A stretch of 64,000 nucleotides of DNA, taken from NCBI RefSeq assembly GCF_037975245.1, contig NC_092567.1, forward strand, positions 10,633,376 through 10,697,375. Direction: 5' to 3'. Of this stretch, positions 61,001-64,000 are shown in pieces. This stretch comes from Apostichopus japonicus (taxonomy: Eukaryota; Echinodermata; Holothuroidea; Aspidochirotida; Stichopodidae). The number at the start of each line of letters is the position of its first letter. The stretch's first letter is position 1. The notes beneath the pieces are model-generated. The model made no database searches. It worked only from the letters and a program-made list of their open reading frames with translations, and was not told the DNA's origin. The position numbers and the translations under genes were made by a program.

Positions 61001-62958
61001 CTTTTCCCTTCTCATGGAAGTTCATCATTATGACGTCACTCAGTGTTGATGACGTCGCTCAGTGTTTAATGACGTCGCTCAGTGTTTGATTACGTCACTA
61101 AGTGTTTAATGACGGGCTTAAAACTGACTGTCTTCCCTATATTGCTGATGTTTAAACTCATGTTATTAAGTTCGTGCATCTTACATTGACGAGTCTGTCT
61201 CATTTATTAACTTTAGGGTGTTTAATGTAGATGTGCGTTTACCTGCCAGGAATAGTTTACAGTGATATTTGTGAAGATATATCATTCACATTTATATATT
61301 TTTTGCTTCGACATATTACATTTTCCTGAAATTCAATTTCAAAATTCTCATGAATATAATATTTCTCTTCCATTCAGGCCTGTGACCGTGAGGGCAATCT
61401 ACTTAGAGAAGAGGTAAGAGAGACATAGATTCATGTTCCTGTTAATTAGTACGGTAATTTTAATAACAAACAAAGAGGTATTAATTAATGTGAAACAAAG
61501 AAATAAGACAAAAGAGTATTATACTTTGTTCCTCGTCAGGGGGAAAGATTTATAATTGTCTTCTATCGAAGAATGGAATAGATAGGTCAGTTACAAGTTT
61601 ATATCTGGTAATGATGATAGCACTGTTCTCAATGTCAAGTTTAGATGCGGTCTTAATCATCTTCCTTCCGCACACACTGTCAATGAAATACTCAACAAAG
61701 AAACAAATATACCTTTAAATACTACAAGGTTAGTCCGATGTTATGGTGTGTTAAAAGTCTCACACCAAATTGGAATTTAACTTTTACAAATTTCAGCTGT
61801 CCAGGAAAGGCTGACTGTAAAAGGAAAGGGAAGGTTTTCATTTTCTTTATACACAGAAAAGGCTAACTCTAGAAGTCTATACTCAAATCTCACATATATC
61901 TCTGCTCCGGTATTTTTTGATGATATAAAATCATTAGAATCATTCTCTGGCGTCATGGAGGGGTTGGGGATGAATAAAGAGGAGCTAAGCTTCTCACATA
62001 AATTCGGTAAACGATACAATAAAGTTTGCATGTCAGCATCATCACATACCCGTCAAACAGGAACATTAATTAATGAAATTGAAGAGATGCACGTGTCCTC
62101 TCTGTTGATGAGTGAGTCTAGGAGCAAGATGATTTACTGTGTTGTAAGGGTATCCGTTGAGTTATATCATCGTCATTATTCATTGTGATACGAGAGGGTT
62201 CCATTGTGACATAAAAAGAGTAGAAACCATTCACTGTGGAATGTAAGCATACCAAGCTGTTGTTATACCAAATATAAGGAACCTAGAAACAATATAAAAA
62301 GTAAATGTTTTAGTATCTGAGGGATCACGTGCATCGGGTAAGTTACAATGAGGGTCCTTTTAGACTAAATTGACATGATAGCAACGGCGTATGTATTTAA
62401 TGAAGATGAACCTACGAGGATGTGAGGTGACTCCTCAACATTTACAACAAAATGTCAAAAGTATAAACACAATAATTGGGCGATCTGACGTGTCAGTACA
62501 GAGCGGCGAGAAACACATGTGATTTAGAAAAGATTATTGTCTAAAAATGGATTGATTTCCAGCACAATCTTATACTGTTAGTATTTAACCATGTAATCTT
62601 AAATGTAATTCTTAAAATGTAAGATTTAAGATGTAATCGGCCACTTTTTTTTTTAAATATTAACCAGCAAATATAATACTAGAAAAATTAAGATATAAAG
62701 CATCATTCTATTATTTAACTAAACATTAATTAATCCTAAACATGATGCCTACACACATTTACAAATATATGTAACACCAAATCAGAAGGTTATTTTGTCT
62801 TTCTGTTCATTTAAATTTGTGTCATTATATGTAATGACACCTGACTAATCCAGCTAACAAAAAATATTATAATGGACGTTAAAGTATCGAATTATGTCTT
62901 CTTTTTCCAGAATTATCTGAAGAGCTGTTTTCAAGGCATGTTCTATTTAAATTACTGA
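40317..62958 (+). CDS. 3' part of an NLR-like LRR gene, five exons
   Basis: Five plus-strand exons: 40317-40525, 48371-48447, 57027-57079, 61378-61413 and 62911-62958. Each has AG before and GT after (the last ends in a TGA stop). Phases match at all four junctions, giving 423 bases, that is 140 codons and a stop. Exon 1 supplies leucine-rich repeat sequence (LSILSSLQKLEI and SQCTSLKELK spacing). Exons 2-5 give FRYYDLPDIIPVGY, WKYPDSRRLNLQTGLWQ, CDREGNLLREE and LKSCFQGMFYLNY. Exon 1 starts in phase 0 behind an acceptor, so upstream exons, possibly a NACHT or other signalling domain, are missing from what I can see. The LRR style resembles the large NLR/LRR immune-receptor sets of echinoderms; that identity is inference. 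The introns, about 1.5-8.6 kb, are full of transposons. Confidence 0.7.
41640..41710. repeat. Simple and 10-bp tandem repeats
   Basis: A C run and CCCACCCA units, followed by four copies of CTCCTCTCGC. Pyrimidine-rich microsatellite inside intron 1. Confidence 0.85.
44444..44760. repeat. 138-bp tandem repeat with AGGTCA-like motifs
   Basis: CTTGTAAACACGATATCTC recurs at 44444 and 44582, a 138-bp period, and a decayed third unit starts near 44729. Each unit includes a stretch like AAAGGTCATTGGGGGTCACC, with nuclear-receptor-type half-site similarity. Relatives lie at 46005-46290. Confidence 0.75.
46005..46290. repeat. Second block of the 138-bp repeat
   Basis: Two diverged units. CTGAAAACCTT recurs about 140 bases apart, each followed by a TATTGAGTACAAGA-like stretch, with GAGGTCAAATGTC and AGAGGTCAAACTC. 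Same family as 44444-44760, more decayed. Confidence 0.65.
48371..48447 (+). CDS. LRR gene exon 2
   Basis: Acceptor TTCTCTCCATAG, donor GTATTG at 48448. It is 77 bases: one base completes the lysine codon left by exon 1, then 25 codons (FRYYDLPDIIPVGYIPPSLK onward), then one base over. The frame is open throughout, and the phase fit to both neighbours supports it. Confidence 0.7.
51946..52004. repeat. (TA)n microsatellite
   Basis: Almost uninterrupted TA dinucleotides for about 55 bases, directly at the insertion point of the nested hAT-like element, whose target duplication ATATATAC derives from it. Confidence 0.95.
52006..52767. mobile_element. Nested hAT-like MITE in a TA tract
   Basis: Starts CAGCGACGTAGCCAGG and ends CACTGGCTACGTCTCTG. 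The 8-bp duplication ATATATAC lies at 51998-52005 and 52768-52775. It is 762 bp, non-coding, and inserted inside the older element 50520-53184. Confidence 0.85.
53298..54380 (-). mobile_element. Inverted fragment of the 2777-4800 family
   Basis: Starts CAGGCGCGTATCCAGG and follows the reverse complement of the right half of 2777-4800, ending inside the AACGCCATTTTC...GATATGATGTGATATCTGCTG segment. The far end is missing. C and G runs at about 53411-53422, 53932-53945 and 54243-54258 interrupt it. Confidence 0.7.
54014..54086. repeat. 73-bp direct repeat, unit 1
   Basis: Matches 54634-54704 over the whole length with a few differences; both end AAATCTCCTTGGTTATTAAA then ATAAAGTTCT. It indicates a local duplication of about 620 bp offset or two copies of a small element. 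Confidence 0.8.
54634..54704. repeat. 73-bp direct repeat, unit 2
   Basis: Partner of 54014-54086. The core from AAAGAAAATCAATAG to AAGTTCT is identical. Confidence 0.8.
55158..55240. repeat. Cluster of GGGTACCC palindromes
   Basis: AAAACGGGTACCCGTTTT at 55158-55175 is a perfect 18-base palindrome. CGGGTACACGA (55190-55200) and TCGTGTACCCG (55209-55219) form a hairpin with an 8-base loop, and a further CGGGTACCCG follows at about 55226-55236. Function unknown. Confidence 0.75.
57027..57079 (+). CDS. LRR gene exon 3
   Basis: Acceptor TTTTATTCATCAG, donor GTAAGA at 57080. It is 53 bases: two bases complete the codon left by exon 2, then 17 codons reading WKYPDSRRLNLQTGLWQ with no bases over. 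The frame is open and the phase matches. Confidence 0.65.
57663..58721. mobile_element. hAT-like element with nested insertion
   Basis: Starts CAAGGGCGGCGGAACCGG and ends GCTTCCGCCGCCCTTG. The 8-bp duplication TCTGAATG is perfect (57655-57662, 58722-58729). A second element sits inside at 57834-58204. No transposase frame. Confidence 0.9.
57834..58204. mobile_element. Nested hAT-like MITE, CATAGG termini
   Basis: Starts CATAGGCGTAGGAGCCC and ends CGCCTCCTACACCTATG. The flanks are TTTACTAC (57826-57833) and TTTAGTAC (58205-58212), an 8-bp duplication with one mismatch. It is 371 bp. Its interior resembles parts of 3600-3750 and 54100-54250. The same right end, CTCCTACGCCTATG, appears in 35208-37309 next to the nested element there. 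Confidence 0.8.
61030..61115. repeat. 20-bp tandem repeat with TGACGTCA-like cores
   Basis: Four units of about 20 bases, ATGACGTCACTCAGTGTT and variants, the first carrying an intact CRE-like TGACGTCA. They lie in intron 3, about 260 bases before exon 4. Related single GACGTCAC motifs occur elsewhere in this gene's introns, for example near 56490. Confidence 0.75.
61378..61413 (+). CDS. LRR gene exon 4
   Basis: Acceptor CTCTTCCATTCAG, donor GTAAGA at 61414. It is 36 bases, exactly 12 codons, reading ACDREGNLLREE. Very short, but the borders and phase fit both neighbours. Confidence 0.6.
61414..62910 (+). other. Intron 4, 1.5 kb
   Basis: AT-rich with no repeat element recognised. A plus-strand frame at 61955-62188 has no recognisable motif and is taken as chance. 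Confidence 0.5.
62911..62958 (+). CDS. LRR gene terminal exon
   Basis: Acceptor TTCTTTTTCCAG, then 15 codons (NYLKSCFQGMFYLNY) and TGA at 62956-62958. Phase 0 matches exon 4. The strong polypyrimidine tract and the immediate stop make it a plausible last coding exon. Confidence 0.6.
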   Translation, partial: NYLKSCFQGMFYLNY

Positions 62959-63640
62959 GGCCCTTTTAATGTTTAGTTAGCATACACGTTCAGCTAGGGT
63001 TGTTTGAACATAGTGGTGAAAACGAATACTGGGTTTGTATAGTCTCCATGCATAAGACGGAGTTGACGTGATGAAGTATTTCTGTAGAAAGGCAGAAAAA
63101 TAACAGCTTGTAGTTCCATTGTTTCAACGCCGAGGGAGGGAGGATTCGTCCGACTAAATGATCTAACATATATTACCAAAGTTGGAAGAAGATGTTTATT
63201 CCCCCCCCCCCACTCCCCACATGGACGTCTATTAAATTAACCTCATTAAACCGTCAAAAATGTTACATTATTTTCATATAGGCTACATCGGCCTTTTCAC
63301 GTTTTTAATTAAGAACCGCTGTACTGATACTGTACAGAGTAACTATCAATATAGTAAGAAATAAAAGTAGGTAATTCGTGTTTCATGAGAAATTCATTCA
63401 GTTCTTTCAGAATAGAGACATCCTCATGTAAATACGCACATCTATCCTGTGTTAACAACAATGTCAAGTACAATGTACAATAGGAAACAGGTGCGGACAT
63501 CGAGTTGCAACAAAACCATTTGCAGAATGGCTTGAGCCCAACCAGAGGCGGCGATTTGTTTCAAATAGTGGGGAGGGGGGTACATTAGCTTGGGTGCAAG
63601 CACGTAGCAACTTTCATCCCCAAAACTGTTCGCGCTTCGT
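62959..63640. other. Possible 3' untranslated region, no further gene
   Basis: No coding signal. A C run lies at about 63201-63210. An AATAAA at 63360-63365 is about 400 bases after the stop codon and could serve as the gene's polyadenylation signal, but such hexamers are common in AT-rich DNA. Confidence 0.35.
63360..63365 (+). terminator. Candidate polyadenylation signal AATAAA
   Basis: The canonical hexamer lies downstream of the terminal LRR exon on the same strand. There is no transcript evidence; position and sequence only. Confidence 0.25.
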
Positions 63641-63649
63641 GATATTTTG

Positions 63650-63676
63650 TATATATATAGATATATATATATATAT

Positions 63677-63729
<53 letters not shown>
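63650..63729. repeat. (TA)n microsatellite
   Basis: About 80 bases of TA/GATA-type repeat. It directly follows the 3' end of the SINE-like sequence read on the minus strand, so it probably is that element's tail. Confidence 0.9.
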
Positions 63730-63731
<2 letters not shown>

Positions 63732-63865
63732 GAGTTGGAAAATCAAGAACAGTGAAAAAACTTCCAGCCTCCACCGGGATTCCAACCCGGGCCGCGAATT
63801 TTTTTTTCCCAAACAGGTTTGCAATTACGGAGTTTTCCGCCAATCAGATTGCTCGTGACGTCAGC
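63730..63865 (-). mobile_element. SINE-like sequence with tRNA-type B box
   Basis: On the minus strand the sequence contains GGCCCGGGTTGGAATCCCGG, close to the T-arm/B box of tRNA-derived promoters, preceded by GCAAACCTGTTTGGG and followed by a unique 3' body and a TA-repeat tail. The A box is not clear. The order fits a tRNA-derived SINE, but no target duplication was found. The minus-strand frames here, with long IY repeats, come from the TA tract. Confidence 0.5.
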
Positions 63866-64000
63866 ATCAATAATGGGCATCGCTTCGAAGTTCGAAGACA
63901 TGCACTGAGTAACACAGTGACACCTAATTAAGTCTAGTTACGGGGTTTCCCATCAAACGCCCTAACTTTACTTGTAATGCTTAAATCACATGCTGACCTT
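63866..64000. other. Window end, nothing recognised
   Basis: Short remaining sequence without a recognisable feature. Confidence 0.3.

Larger units (their letters stand above)
57080..61377 (+). other. Intron 3, 4.3 kb
   Basis: Contains the nested hAT-like pair at 57663-58721, G runs near 58556, 58828 and 59107, and CRE-like 20-bp tandem repeats at 61030-61115. The rest shows no gene. Confidence 0.5.

Noticed and set aside
63760-63810. tRNA gene on the minus strand
   Set aside because: There is a B-box-like sequence but no complete cloverleaf or acceptor stem; it fits a SINE head better.
63442-63843. 133-codon minus-strand frame with a long IYIY stretch
   Set aside because: The repeat is a translation of the TA microsatellite and the N-terminal part is the SINE-like sequence; not a membrane protein gene.

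Overview
This window looks like nuclear DNA from a marine invertebrate. It is AT-rich with many homopolymer C/G runs. Reading frames are short and often broken, introns have GT/AG borders, and nearly everything is intronic or made of transposons. I see no bacterial operons, rRNA, convincing tRNA gene or CRISPR array. The leucine-rich-repeat exons at 40-63 kb resemble the expanded NLR/LRR immune genes of echinoderms (sea cucumber would be my guess), but the species call is inference.

Layout. 0-9 kb: a higher-order hairpin satellite (624-1210), a terminal-inverted-repeat element (1939-2687), a 2.0 kb hAT-like element with a 5-bp target duplication (2777-4800) and a 1.5 kb pyrimidine-rich minisatellite (6195-7745). 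9.2-28.3 kb: a large direct duplication, copy A (about 9195-19365) and copy B (about 21360-28325). Copy A carries a 2.7 kb composite-transposon-like insertion whose empty site survives in copy B. The two copies also differ by a swapped block holding CACGTG palindromes. Exon-like segments run through both copies; one is open in B but has four in-frame stops in A. 29-37 kb: a Mutator-like MITE with telomere-like repeats, the 3' end of a non-LTR retrotransposon split from its flank by a 1.77 kb hAT-like element, and a second 2.1 kb copy of the 2777-4800 family with another hAT-like element nested in it.

40.3-63.0 kb: the only gene I can reconstruct. Five small plus-strand exons (40317-40525, 48371-48447, 57027-57079, 61378-61413, 62911-62958) join with matching phases into the 140-residue C-terminal end of an LRR protein that ends in a stop codon. 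Its long introns hold two nested hAT-like systems (50520-53184 with 52006-52767 inside, and 57663-58721 with 57834-58204 inside), further repeat fragments, a 138-bp repeat with AGGTCA half-sites and a small CRE-like tandem repeat. A SINE-like sequence with a TA tail lies at 63650-63865.

The strongest evidence is internal: exact target-site duplications, an empty site, matching intron phases, and comparison of the two duplicate copies. Functional names rest on motif recognition without database searches.
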